From Phaseolus vulgaris (taxonomy: Eukaryota > Streptophyta > Magnoliopsida > Fabales > Fabaceae), in assembly GCF_000499845.2 (NCBI RefSeq), contig NC_023759.2, positions 44,424,672 through 44,488,671 of the forward strand: 64,000 bases of DNA. Reading direction: 5' to 3'. Below the pieces are notes generated by a model. The model was not told where the DNA came from and made no database searches. It saw only the letters and a program-made list of their open reading frames with translations. This document shows, one piece after another, positions 9,148-21,960 of this stretch. A program made the position numbers and the translations under genes. How positions within the stretch are numbered: position 1 is the stretch's first letter; each line of letters opens with the position of its first letter.

Positions 9148-12100
9148 ATGGCAGATGCACCAGAAAAGAATAATGCCAACAAAGCAGAGCACGAAGGAGG
9201 AGGTGCTAAGAAGACCTACTCGTCATATGATCTCAACGCGAGTGACAATCCCGGAAACATAATCACGCAAGTCCAATTGCGCGGAGAAAATTACGACGAA
9301 TGGGCAAGAGCAGTAAAGATCTCGCTTCGTGCCCGGAGAAAATGGGGCTTCATTGATGGAACACATATCCAACCAGAGGATGAGACACCCGACCTTGAAG
9401 ATTGGTGGACCGTGCAGTCCATGATTGTATCTTGGATTCTAAACACCATTGAACCAAGCTTACGATCCACAGTAGCATATGCTGAGACTGCACATAACTT
9501 GTGGGAAGACATTAAAGAAAGATTCTCGGTCGTGAATGGACCTAGAATTCAACAACTAAGGTCGGACTTGTTAAGATGCAAGCAGGAGGGAATGGTGGCG
9601 GCAATTTACTTTGGAAAATTGAAGGTCCTTTGGGATGAGCTTGCTAACAGTGACAAAATTCCATCTTGTACGTGTGGTGGATGCAAGTGTGGGATTGGTG
9701 CTCAGTTGGAAAAACGAAGGGAGGAGGAGAAGGTTCATCAACTCCTTATGGGGTTGGATGACGCAAGCTACTGGACAGTAAGATCAAACATTTATGCCTC
9801 AGATCCATTGCCGTCTCTGAACCGCGTATATGCTATGTTGGTACAAGAAGAAAGAGTGAGAATGATGGCCAAATCAACGGAAGAAAGGGGGTTGGTCGTG
9901 GGTCTCGCGATGCAGGCCAACTACAAAGAAAAAGGGCGTGGAGATATGGTAGAAAAATTAATGACGTGAAGTCATTGCGGTAAAAATGGTCATGACATGA
10001 AGGGATGCTTCCAATTGATCGGATATCCCGAATGGTGGGGTGACAGACCAAAAAGTGAAGGCAAATGGAACGGCAGAGGACGCCAAGGGATGCGAAACAA
10101 AGGTAACCCGACACGTGCAAATGTGGCACACGCTAGTGGAAGCAACAGTCAAGCCAACAATGACGACAAGAAACTTGAGATGGCAGGTCTGACCAATGAA
10201 CAATGGAAGGTACTGGTTGATATGATCAGCAAACAAAAATCAAAGGAATCAGAGAAAATGACTAGTAAGAGCATTTGGGATTTGTGGATTGTTGACAGTG
10301 GGGCATCAAACCATATGACCGGGTCACTGGAAAATTTGAGTGAAAAGGAAACTATACAAAGGTGCCCCGTAGGGTTACCCGATGGTGAACGTGTTCTAGC
10401 TTGCGAACAGGGAACAATGACTCTTGAAGAAGGACTTGAATTGAAAAATGTCCTTTATGTTCCCAAATTAAAATGCAATTTACTTTCAGTACCTCAATTG
10501 ACGGATGAAGAAAATTGTGTTGTAACATTCACTGATAAATTGTGTATTATACAGGACCGCACTTCGAGGACGCTGATTGGAGCAGGTGAACGGAAAGATG
10601 GGCTTTATTGGTATCGTGGGGTACGGAAGACTCAAGCATGTCATGTCAAGATGGAAAATCAACTAGCACTTTGACACCAAAGATTAGGACATCCGTCATT
10701 TCAGATTGTGCAAATGCTTCCTGATATAAGTGGGAAATGTACTCGTGATGAGTTGAATACAGTTTGTGAAGTTTGTGAAAAATCGAAACAAACGAGAGAT
10801 AAGTTTTTCTTAAGTGCGCATCAAGCTTTGAATATTTTTTATTTAATTCATTGTGACTTATGGGGTCCTTATAAAACTCCTTCATCCTGTGGTGCTTCAT
10901 ATTTTTTGACAATTGTGGATGATTGTTCACGGGCAGTTTGGATCTATTTGTTAAAAGAAAAAACAGAGGTATCAGTGACTTTGAAAAAAAATTTCACACT
11001 CGTTGAGAGGCAATACAACAAATGTGTTAAAATGGTTCGCTCTGACAATGGAACCGAATTCATGTGTCTAAAACACTATTTCATTCAACAAGGCATCCTT
11101 CACCAAACTTCCTGTGTCGGGACCCCGCAACAAAATGGACGCGTCGAACGCAAGCATCGGCATATTCTGAATGTTGCTCGGTCATTACGGTTTCAAGGCA
11201 ATCTTCCCATTAAATTTTGGGGGGAATGCGTTTTGACTGCAGGCTACTTAATCAATCTCACACCATCCTCCATTCTAAAAGGAAAAACCCCTTATGAAGT
11301 GATCCATGGATGTGTACCCAGCTACGCGCACTTACGAGTATTTGGTTCATTATGTTATGCTCATAATCAAAATAGACAGCGGGATAAATTTGATAGTCGT
11401 AGCCGAAAATGTGTGTTTGTCGGGTATCCATATGGCCAAAAAGGATGGAAATTATTTGATTTGGAAACATAAACTTTCTTTGTCTCTCGTTGATGTACAT
11501 TTTTTCGAAAATAAATTTCCATATTTTGAAGCCAAAAAGATGGACACTGCACCACCATTGCAAAACCCAATTATTGCCAACTCTTTAGAAACTGGAACGG
11601 ACCCACATTTTCTTCATGAAGTTGTCTCCTCAAACCTAGATGAATGCATCGTCAACCAACCCATTGCATCTCCCATCCCAGCCAAGGAGGATGCTACCCT
11701 CACAGATGACTTCGACCACACTATCAACGACTCCGATCCGTGTATAGAAGCCTCGACGCTACCCGCGGATCCAACGCCGCTGACGGCCGCGGTTCCCCTT
11801 GGGCGAGGGCATCGCGCGAAGCTGCCTTCCGTACGATTACGCGATTTTGTCGCAGCCACCACGATACCGTCAAGCCCCTCTGTTCCGTCACCTCCTTCAA
11901 CAGAATCCTCAGGTGTTTCGTATCCTATACATGATTTTGTGAATTGTGATTCCTTTTCTAACCATCATCAAAGTTTTCTTGCCTCTTTACACACCGAGCA
12001 GGAACCCCTGTTCTTTTCTCAAGCGGTCCAAGAACCCCGGTGGCGTGATGCTATGGCATAGGAGATTCATGCTCTCGAACTCAATGACACCTGGAAACTC

Positions 12101-13537
12101 ACCGCTCTCCCTCCTGGAAAGAAGGCACTTGGGTGTAAATGGATCTACAAAATCAAATACAACTCGGATGGAACAATTGAAAGATTCAAGGCTCGATTGG
12201 TAATTCTTGGCAATCATCAAGTGGAGGGTTTGGATTACAACGAGACGTTTTCTCCTGTCGTAAAGACGGTAACCATTCGCACAACTCTAGCAGTAGCAGC
12301 CGCAAAAGATTGGGAGCTTCATCAGATGGACGTTCACAATGCGTTTCTCCATGGTGATCTTGATGATGAGGTTTATATGAAACTCCCTCCTGGCTTCCAA
12401 GAATCTCAACCAGGGACAGTGTGCAAGCTTCAAAAGTCTCTATATGGCCTCCGACAGGCCCCCAGGTGTTGGTTTGCTAAACTATCTTCTTCTCTCACTC
12501 GTTACGGCTTCCAACAATCCCCGAAGGATCATTCCCTGTTTACTCTCAATAATAATGACATATAGTTGGTTGTGCTAGTCTACGTTGATGATCTTGTGAT
12601 TGCAGGGAATAATGGTACTGTCATCCAATGTTTTAAAGGCTACTTAAATCAATGCTTTCATATGAAAGATTTAGGCCGCCTCAAGTACTTCCTGGGGGTT
12701 GAAGTTGCTCGCTCCCCCAACGGAATCTTCCTTTGTCAGAGGAAATATGCCTTAGATATCATTACTGAAGTCGGATTGTTGGGTGCGAAGCCCGCCACTA
12801 CACCATGTGAAGAAAATCACAAATTGAGCTCTGCTACTGGTTCTTTTCTTTCTGACCCGGCTACTTATTGTAGACTTGTTGGGAGGTTAATTTATTTGTG
12901 TTTCACTCGACCTGACCTTGCCTACAGTGTCCAAGCTTTATCTCAATTTATGCAAAATCCACGCTCCGAGCATTGGCAAGCTGCTCTTCGTGTTGTTCGA
13001 TATTTAAAGGGGCATCCTGGACAAGGAATACTCCTACCTCGAGATAACAACTTACAACTCTTTGGGTGGTGTGATTCTGATTGGGCAAGTTGTCCACTGA
13101 CACGGAAATCTCTCACCGGATGGTTTATTCAACTCGGCACTTCCCCAATCTCTTGGAAAACCCAGAAACAACAAACGGTTTCTGCCTCCTCTGCTGAGGC
13201 TGAATATCGATCAATGGCTAAGACCACCCGAGAATTAAAGTGGATTAAAGACATTCTCGCTTCTCTACATGTTCCTCATCCTGACCCAATTCGTCTTTAT
13301 TGTGATAGTCAAACAGCACTTCACATTGCTAAAAACCCGGTCTTCCACGAACGCACCAAACACATTGAAGTTGACTGCCACTTTGTTCGAGATGAAATCA
13401 TTCACAAGCGCTTTCTTCCATCCTATGTGCCCACACATACACAACTAGCTGACCTTTTCACCAAAGCTCTCGGTGCTAAAAAGTTTGGAGCCATCTTGGT
13501 CAAGTTGGGCATTCAAGACTTACATGCTCCAACTTGA
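9148..13537 (+). pseudogene. gag-pol polyprotein of copia-2 with five stops and one frameshift
   Basis: Gag (UBN2 type, RGENYDEWARAVK) opens at 9148. A TGA at 9967-9969 replaces the first Cys of the CX2CX4HX4C zinc knuckle (SHCGKNGHDMKGC follows). The protease motif IVDSGASNHMTG is near 10289. A TGA at 10672 replaces Trp of the LWHQRLGH pre-integrase motif. The integrase triad is visible as HCDLWG, VRSDNGTEF and GRVERKH. A TAA at 11470 and an extra T near 11489 break the integrase C-terminus. TAG codons at 12059 and 12563 interrupt RT, whose catalytic YVDD lies at 12581-12592. RNase H (CDSDWA, SAEAEYRS, CDSQTAL) runs intact to the stop at 13535. Domain order and lengths are otherwise complete. 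Confidence 0.95.
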
Positions 13538-13542
13538 AGAGA
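13536..13542 (+). other. Polypurine tract of copia-2
   Basis: GAAGAGA directly precedes TATTAC at 13543. This supports 13543 as the LTR boundary although the LTR does not begin with TG. Confidence 0.65.
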
Positions 13543-13731
13543 TATTACCGGACAAAATCATTATTAGACTTAATTAGACTTAATTACAGGAATATAATCA
13601 CTATTAATGAGCCTATAATTAGACTTAATTATAGGAATATAATCACTATTAATGGGTCTATAATTAGTCTTAATTACAGATGTTATGTGAGAAAAAGAAT
13701 CTGTACGGTTCTGTACGATTCTAATGTATGG

Positions 13732-13817
<86 letters not shown>

Positions 13818-13857
13818 TTGCTATAGATGAAAGACAGATTGAATAAAACAGAGAATA
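13543..13857 (+). repeat. 3' LTR of copia-2 with expanded (TA)n
   Basis: Nearly identical to the 5' LTR, except that the short TATATATA at its promoter position has grown to about 83 bp of pure (TA)n at 13733-13815. Confidence 0.9.
13733..13815. repeat. (TA)n microsatellite
   Basis: Uninterrupted TA dinucleotides for about 83 bp inside the 3' LTR of copia-2. Confidence 0.97.
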
Positions 13858-14009
13858 TTCTTTCAATAATATTTTCTTAAAAATATCTGAATTTATAATT
13901 TATTATTATTTTTTGTTTGTACTCTCAACACTTTGATAATAGTTATGATTTACTGTGATCTTTGATATTATGTCATTCATTTTAGTTATTGAACTATATA
14001 TACTCTTTA

Positions 14010-15236
14010 AACAAAAAAGCAACAAAGGTTTAAAATTAACTAAAAAACTATTCTTAAAATAATTTTTATTAGAAAAACAATAAAATTATAAAACATACTT
14101 TTTATATATTTATAAACTATTTAAATAATCAATTTTATGAAATATTCATAGTTCAACTAATGTTTATCGGTCAAATAACATACAAATCTGATCAAAAGTA
14201 ACATTCAAGAAATATTTTGATTTAATGAATCTGACTAATAAATACTAAATACTGTAACACACTTCCCATGAAACATCAATACATTACATCAAGTGTTTAA
14301 AGCCAATTAATAAAGTAAACATTAAACAACTTTTATATTTTGATACACATAATGAATACTTTTTATTTTCTCAACTGATGCCCTTAAATACTAATTCACA
14401 TCTGTCTTTAAGTTTTCTTAACACATACCATTTGAGTTATAATTTATAATTTGGTCTAAAATCAACTGGTTTCTTAAGAAGTAGCAAAAGTCAAATACAT
14501 AAAAATACTAAACTAACTATTACACTAAAAAAAATGTTTTTAACGGAGATTTAACTTTACATTCCCAAATATTAAAACTTTCTTTAAGTCATTTATACAG
14601 TATTGATTTTTTTCTGTTAAATCATTCTCCGAAAATGTCTTTTTTAAAGTTTTTTTAAATTTCAAAAAAACGTTTTTCAATACTCTGATAAATATCATGA
14701 GTTTGAAAATTTCCGTAAAATAATAAAAAAATATAATTAGTGATATAAAATGTTTATTAGAGGTGAGAAAGAGAATATTAATATAATTAGTGAGATAAAA
14801 TGCAGGAAGAACAATGAAATAAACATAAACATAAAAATTGTAAACTGAGAAAATAAAAAAGAAAATTCCTTTTATACTGCCAAATGCATAACCTATGTGA
14901 TATTTAAACGTGTAAAACATATAGCAATTGATAATTTAATTGACAGTTCATATAATATACATCATTTGTCACTTTGTATTGTATAACATAAAAAAAAATT
15001 ACTGCATGTATGAAATTAAATTGTTATAATAATATCTGATTGAAATGTTCATCCAATGCATGTTTTGACAGTATTTTAGCATAACTAGGAAAATCGATTG
15101 GAGAAGGTATCGGTGGTGGTGGGTGATTCACGTGATGCCTTCTTTCTTCTTTCTGGGTTGATGGTAAGCTACATTGTTCTTCTGAGACACCAGCATGGCT
15201 GCCATTTATAGCAGTCTTTACGTTATAAATGGTCAA
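14010..15236. repeat. Tandem array unit 1 (modules C and A)
   Basis: Module C (14010-14530) matches 15800-16060 and 17340-17640. Module A (14690-15236) matches 16100-16620, 17680-18200 and 20890-21370. A contains a conserved GC-richer core (15090-15210) with ATTGGAGAA, a GGTGGTGGT run, a CACGTG G-box and CATGGCTGCCAT. On the minus strand unit 1 has a 70-codon frame (15236 to 15024) ending KHALDEHFNQILL. In the other copies this frame is broken. I do not recognise the peptide. Confidence 0.8.
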
Positions 15237-17260
15237 GGGAAAGGTGAGTCAGTGAAGTTCTTTCTTCAATGTACTTTTTATATGCTTGTTTTAACCCTAA
15301 ACCTAATAATAGGTACTAATATAGCAAACGGTTCCTTTGGAAATTCACATGTCATTATATCACCCAGACAAAAACAGCATTTTTGTTAGAAAATAACATT
15401 TAAAGTTACATTATCTCTCTGGGAGTTAATCAACAAAAAATAAAAACAATAAACCTTGAAAAAGAATTACAAAAGCTCTTAATTCATGTGTATCACTTAG
15501 ATTTCAGGGTGTTCCACAAAAAAAAAAGTTGAATTATTAAACTGTGTATTTATTATTTTTATTTTTGGTTAATGAACCTGACTAATAAATACCCTAATAC
15601 ACTTGGCATAAAACAATAATACATTACTATGCTCTAATCCTTATACATGCTCTAATTTACTTTAATCGCCTAAACAATTCCACCCACTTACAACACAAGA
15701 AAACACTCTAACAAATTCCTCCTGTAGACTAAGTGCATAACGTTAATCACAACCAAACTTCCCAACCACACACATTAATTACATCAATTTGACTAACATT
15801 AATACATTACATCAAATGTTTGAAGTTACTTAAGAAAGTAAACATTTAATAAGTTTTATATTTTGATAATACATTTTATTTTCTCAACTGATCCCCTTAA
15901 ATACTAATTAATATATGTCTTCATTTTTTTAACACAAAATTTGAGTTATAGTTTATAACTTGGTCAAAATCAACTTAAAATCAAGTGTTCTTATAGTTAA
16001 CAAAGTTGAAATATAAAAATAAATGACTAAACTGACTATTAGTTAACTTCCCATCCACACCTCAATTAGGAAGGACAAAGAGAAAGAAGTTACTTTATAC
16101 CTTTAAGAAATGTATAAAATTAGAGGTAAGAAAGAAAACTATACAATTAGTGATATAAAATGCAGAAAATTAAATCAAATAAACCTAAAAGTTAAAAACT
16201 AATAAAAAGAAGTTTATTTTTTTATTGCTAGAGACTATATGACATTTAAACGTGTAAAACATACAGCAAATTATAACTTAATAGACTGTTCGTATAATAT
16301 ATATCATGTGTCACTGTATTGTATAATATTAACAAAACTGCATGCATGAAAATTAACTTGTTATAAAGACAACTGACTCAAATTTGTTCTTCCAATGCAT
16401 GTTTCACAGTGTTTTGGTATACCTAGAGGATATGAATTGGAGAAGCAAGCGGTGCTGATCGGTTCATTAATCGTGGCAGCTTCTTTCTGAGTTATTGGAA
16501 GCTGCATTTCTCTTGTGACACGCCATGACTGCTATCTACAGCTCACTGTCTTCATCTTCTTGTCTTCATTGTTGGAAGAAGATAACCAAAATAATTGTAA
16601 CCCATGCATGCACTCCAAATTTCAAACGCTAAGATTGCATACTCAGATAAAGATAACTCTCGTGTCATAAACTTTCTTCTTCAACCAATGCATGAGTCTT
16701 TGTTCAGTAATGTGCTGGATTCAATTGTAGATTCTTAACGGTACAATGTAGTGATTTTGAAGGATACAGTATGGTAATATTGAAAGAAATAGGAAAATTC
16801 ATAGAGACACCTTGGTTTTAAAAGTATGGGTGATGTTTTTGTTTATTTATTTATGATTTTGAAAACAATTTATATATTGTAAATAAATTATTCTAGCTAT
16901 TTTGGATTTCTTTTTTATAAAAACTAATTTCAATCTTAAACTTCAAAAAAATGTTATTTTTTAATATAATTCTGTTCTAAAACATCATGTTAAACATATT
17001 TTTAAACAGATAAAATAAAAGTATATATTAAAAAAATAACTTATATATAATACTAGAAATTATACTTCATCTACATATTTGTTACAGTGAAACCTACTTT
17101 GACATATTTATGGAAATGTTTCACAAGATTTTGCACATTGTAAATCAGAATTTTATCTAGATCAATCTAGTAACATTTTCATGAAATTTGGATTTATCTC
17201 TAAAGAGATTAACATTAAGTGTAGAATATCTTTACCACACACTTGGACCAGGGACTTGCC
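15237..17260. repeat. Tandem array unit 2 (modules B, C, A, D)
   Basis: B (15237-15410) matches 20715-20890 closely, including GGTGAGTCAGTGAAGTTCTT. C follows at 15545-16060, A at 16100-16620 and D at 16740-17260. D matches 21480-21960, including TTTGACATATTTATGGAA. This is the most complete copy and defines the module order. Confidence 0.8.
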
Positions 17261-17339
17261 TGTAAAAAAAATTATCAACAACAAAAAAAAAATTAATTAA
17301 AATGGAACATATTTATATTCCGTTTTAATAAAATGTTTT

Positions 17340-19215
17340 ATGTTTAAACAAAAGTAACAAAGATTTAAAATTAACTAAAAAACTAGTCTTAAAATAAATT
17401 TTAATTATGCAAACAATAAAATTATATAAACATACTTTTTTTTATATTTATAAACTAGTTAAATAACTATTCATTATCTGTCAAGTAACATGCAAATCTT
17501 ATCAAACATAACCTTCAAGAAATATTTTGGTTAATGAATCTGACTAATAAATACGGTAACACACTTGTCATGAAACATCAAATACATAAATAAAGTGTTT
17601 AAAGCTAATTAATAGAGTGAATGACTAAACTGATTATTAGTCAACTCCAGCAGCACCTAGGGAGGAGAAAGAGAAATAACAACCTTTAAGAAATGTATAA
17701 ATTAGAGGTGAGAAAGAAAATATTAATATAATTAGTGATATAAAAGGCAGGAAGAACAATAAAAAAAATAAAATAAACATACAAATTATAAAGTGATGAG
17801 AAAATGAAAAAGAAGATTCCTTTTTATACTGCCAACTGCATCACCTATGTGATATTTAAACGTGTAAAACATATAGTAATTGATAACCTAATTGACAGTT
17901 CATATAATATTTAAAAAGAATTACTGCATTATGAAATTAAATTAATAACTGATTCAAATGTTCATCCAATGCATGCTTTCACAGTATTTAGTATAGCAAG
18001 GGATATAGATTGGAGAAGCTAGCGGTGGTGGTGTTAGGGTTATTCACGTGGCGGCTTCTTTCTGGGTAGCTTGATCGTTCTTGTGACACGACCATGGCTG
18101 TCATTTACACCACTGTCTTCATCGTTTGGGAAAGATAACCAAAATAATTGTAACCACAACATTGACATGCCAATTTTCAGTGTCAGGTAGCATGGTGCAT
18201 TCACTTCAACTTTACAACGGTAAAATTTTATGATGAGATTAAGAAAAGTGTTGTGTCATATAAAATTTATTCTTCGACCAATGGATGAGTCTCTTTCCAG
18301 TAAGATATGTGCTGGTTTGAATGGTAGAAAATGGAAACTATATTTATAATGATAAACATGTAGTGATGATTTTGAAGGAAATGGAAAAATTCATTGAGAC
18401 ACTTTGATTCTAAAATTATGAGTTCAAGATTTTATTTATTTTTTATTTATGATTTTGAAATAATGTTATCAATAGCAATAGCAGATAAAAAAATAGTTTT
18501 TTAAAAAAAAAACTAATTTCAATCTTAATTTAGATTGATTTTTTTTTTGCAACTAAGATATGATTTTTTTTATGTAATAATAATTAAAAAATTTAATGTA
18601 ATTTCAAGTTTGATTTGTATTTTATTATTGTATGCATAATGAATAAAATTATAGTTTTTAATTATTACAAAGACATTTAAAATTATAGATATCATTTTGC
18701 AAGAAATGTTAACAATTTGATTTCTAGTTCAATTACATTAAAAAAAAGGATGTTTTTTTGTTCAAAGGATGTTTAATTTCTATAATATTTAAATTTTATT
18801 AGATGTGTAAATATTGTTAATGGATATTTTTAACTATCATTAGATTAAAATATCGAAAAATGTAAATCAAATTTCAAGCAAATGTTATTTTTTAGATATA
18901 ATTCAATTTTAAAATATCAACTGTGTTAAACACACTTTACAAATATATATAATATTAAAAAAATAACTGATATAATACGACAAACTCTACTTTACTAATA
19001 GCACACTTTCTCTTTTGACATATTTATTAAAAATTTCACTTATATAAATGGATGTTATCGTTAGTCTTAAAATCATCAACAACATCAGATGTATCCGTTA
19101 TCACTCTTCTTAATAAAAATATATATTTTATTAGCACAAATTTTAATACATATAAAACCTGCAAAGTCAAACAAAAAAAAATATAAATGAAAGTAACACG
19201 AGAATAAAATTAATC
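17340..19215. repeat. Tandem array unit 3 (modules C, A, D)
   Basis: C (17340-17640) shares TTTAAAATTAACTAAAAAAC with 14030. A (17680-18200) keeps the GGTGGTGGT and CACGTG core near 18020-18055. D (18340-19215) is the long form that matches the first 620 bp of the window. No intact frame is present. Confidence 0.8.
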
Positions 19216-20714
19216 ATTGTATTTTTTTCATTTATAAAAAAAGAAAAATGAATATAATTGAAGCATCCTTACCCTTGTAAAAAATTGAAAACTATATCTC
19301 ATAACTCAAGCAATAGGACATTGTGATTATACACCATACCCAACCAACAAAATATTGCAATCTCAAAAATTAAACATTGTATGAACTAGCTTCAAAGGTG
19401 TTGATTCTCATATTTTGTAACCAGACTAGATTATTTGGTTTAAGTGTATAAAGAACTGAAGTCTCAATTCTAAACCCTAAATCTACAAACATGCCATAAA
19501 AAATTAAGTTTATAATTCTGTTAACAGTTTAACTTGACCTATAAGCTAAGATCATTTTAAAGATTTTAATATCTATTTAACCAGCTGTAAATAGGTAAAA
19601 AAAGAAAAGCTTAGACTTTGATTACTAATTTGTTTTGCATTCTAGTTATTAATTTTTATTTGTTTTACTTTGTCGCCATTAAATAATTATAATAATGTTT
19701 CGGTTTACAACACTAATTAAGTTCAAACTATTTACTATCATTCTAGGAGTAACGAAATAGATTAATCTGCCCTATTTCTAAGATGTAAAAAATAGGTTGA
19801 GATTAACTGACCCATAGTTAAAACAGGTCTTGGATCTAGATGCATTTTTTTCATAAAATACAAATTGATACAGTTCATTAACTTGTTCTTTTATAATAAT
19901 AAATTATAACATTTGTCACATATACTACTTTACATAAAAGTTCGGATGAAAAATATATATTGAAAACAAATACTGTAAGTGATTTGTTTCTATATATGTA
20001 TACATAAATGTAGACTTTATAACAAATGTGCTGTCCTAATCAAAAAATTTAATAATTATTTACGCAAATACAAATTCTAAGGAAAATTAATTCAACTTAA
20101 ATGTAACCAAGTTCTTTTAAATGAGAATTTTCATTTACCATTTATAAAGATATACATCCTTTAAAAATATTGGAACTGTGGATGGTATAACAAAGCATAT
20201 CATACTTTCCAAAAAGCTTATTAGGTGCTTTGATTACCAGCTAATGATGATAGAAAATCAATTAAAAAAACATATCAACTTTTTTAAGTATTTAATTTAA
20301 TGTAAATACATAGTCAATACAACTTTCATAAATAAAAAGGATAGTAGGATTATATTTTCAAGAAGATATGTTATGAGAAATAATTATTCTTTCAATTCAT
20401 TTTTTATTTTTTAAAGACTGATATTTAATATGTACTTGAGTTTTAAGGTTTAAAGTTTAGTCAGAATTAGTGAATATTATTGTTTTCTATTATTTCTTAC
20501 ACAACACTGTTAACTCAAAAAGGTTTATGATAGTTTGAAGTCAATTTCCACCATACATCTCATGAGATTGAACTCAAATTGATTTTTATTTATAAGTGAA
20601 CACCATTTTAGATAATGTTATTTTTAAAAAAAAATTAGTATCACTGCTATCTCGAATAGTTATTTTTCATTATTTGCTATATTTTCTCAACATGTTGTGT
20701 CAAAAATGATCAAT
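19216..20714. other. AT-rich spacer inside the array
   Basis: I see no gene, RNA or module here. It may be a diverged remainder of the array or unrelated inserted sequence. Confidence 0.5.
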
Positions 20715-21960
20715 GGTGAAGAGAAGGGTGAGTCAGTGAAGTTCTTTTCTCAATGTACTTTATATGCTTGCTTTAGCCTTTAACCTAATAATAGGTATTA
20801 GTCTAGCAAACGGTTATTTGTTTGGAAATTCACATGCAACTGTCACTCAAACAAAAAAACAACACTTCTTTTAGAAAACCTAGTATAAATTACAGAAAGA
20901 ACACTAAATCAAATCAAATAAATGTAAAAATGATAAACTGATAAAAGAAAAAGAAGTTTACTTTTTATTGCCAACTGCATGAAGACCTACGTGTAAAGCA
21001 TATAGCAATTGATAACTTAATTGACAGTTCATGTAATATATATCATTTGACCCTTTGTGTTGTATAATATTAGAAAAAAAAAAACACTGCATGTATGAAA
21101 TTTAATTGTTATATAACCAGTAACTCAGATTTGTTCATCCAATGCATGTTTCACAGTGTTTTTTAGTATACCTAGGGGATATGGATTGGAGAAGCAAGCG
21201 GTGGTGGTCGGTTTGATTGACGTGGCAGCTTCTTTCTGAATGAATTGGAAGCTGCATTTCTCTCGTGACACGCCATGGCTGCCATCTACAACACTGTCTT
21301 CATCTTCTTGTCTTCATTGTCTCATAAAGAGAACCGAAATAATTATAACTATGCATGCACTCCAAAAACTTCAAACGGTAAAATTTTACTGATATAAAGA
21401 TTACTGTTGTGTCATACAAAGTTTCTTCTTCAACCAATGGATGAATATTTGTGCAGTAAAGTATCTGTTGGATGAATTGTAGGGTTTTCAACGGTAAAAT
21501 GTAGTGATTTTGAATGATACTGAGTAGAGTAATATTGAAAGAAATGGAAAAACTAATTGAGAGAGACTTTGATTTTAAAAGCATCTTTTTTACATAAACT
21601 AATTTCAATCTTAAATTTCAATACAGATGTTATTTTTTTAAGATATAATTCTGTTCTAAAACATCAACTATTTTAAACACATTTTTTTTAAATAAAATAA
21701 AAATATATATTAAAAAGAAATAACTCTTGTGTAATACTAGAAATTCTACTATTCATCTGCATATTTGTTACATGTTACAGTGAAACCTAACCTACTTTGA
21801 CATATTTATGGAAGTGTTTCACAAGATTTTGCATTTTCATAATCAGAATTTTATCTGGATCAATCTAGTAGCATTTTCATGAAATATGATGTATCTCTAA
21901 AGAGATTAATACAAGTATTAAGTGTAGAATATTTTACCACACACTTGGAATAGTTGTCTT
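20715..21960. repeat. Tandem array unit 4 (modules B, A, D)
   Basis: B at 20715-20890, A at 20890-21370 and D at 21480-21960. C is missing. The A core at 21180-21300 is the closest match to unit 2, sharing ATTGGAGAAGCAAGCGGTG and GGAAGCTGCATTTCTC. Confidence 0.8.

Larger units (their letters stand above)
8845..13857 (+). mobile_element. Nearly full-length Ty1-copia retrotransposon (copia-2)
   Basis: Two direct LTRs of 246 and 315 bp bound gag, protease, integrase, reverse transcriptase and RNase H in Ty1-copia order. The LTRs start TATTAC after a purine run and appear to end GAGAATA. That gives non-canonical TA...TA ends instead of TG...CA. The LTRs differ by about five substitutions and one indel, apart from a microsatellite expansion, so the insertion is fairly recent. 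Coding potential has been lost through five nonsense codons and one frameshift. No clear 5-bp target duplication or standard initiator-Met primer site was found. The element lies inside the B-C-A-D repeat array. Confidence 0.95.

Noticed and set aside
13534..13830. 98-codon open frame across the copia-2 3' LTR
   Set aside because: It is made of LTR sequence and (TA)n translated as alternating Tyr-Ile, with no protein signal.
14540..14920. 126-codon minus-strand open frame
   Set aside because: AT-rich, composition-driven Phe/Ile/Tyr frame lying in the non-coding part of repeat modules C and A.
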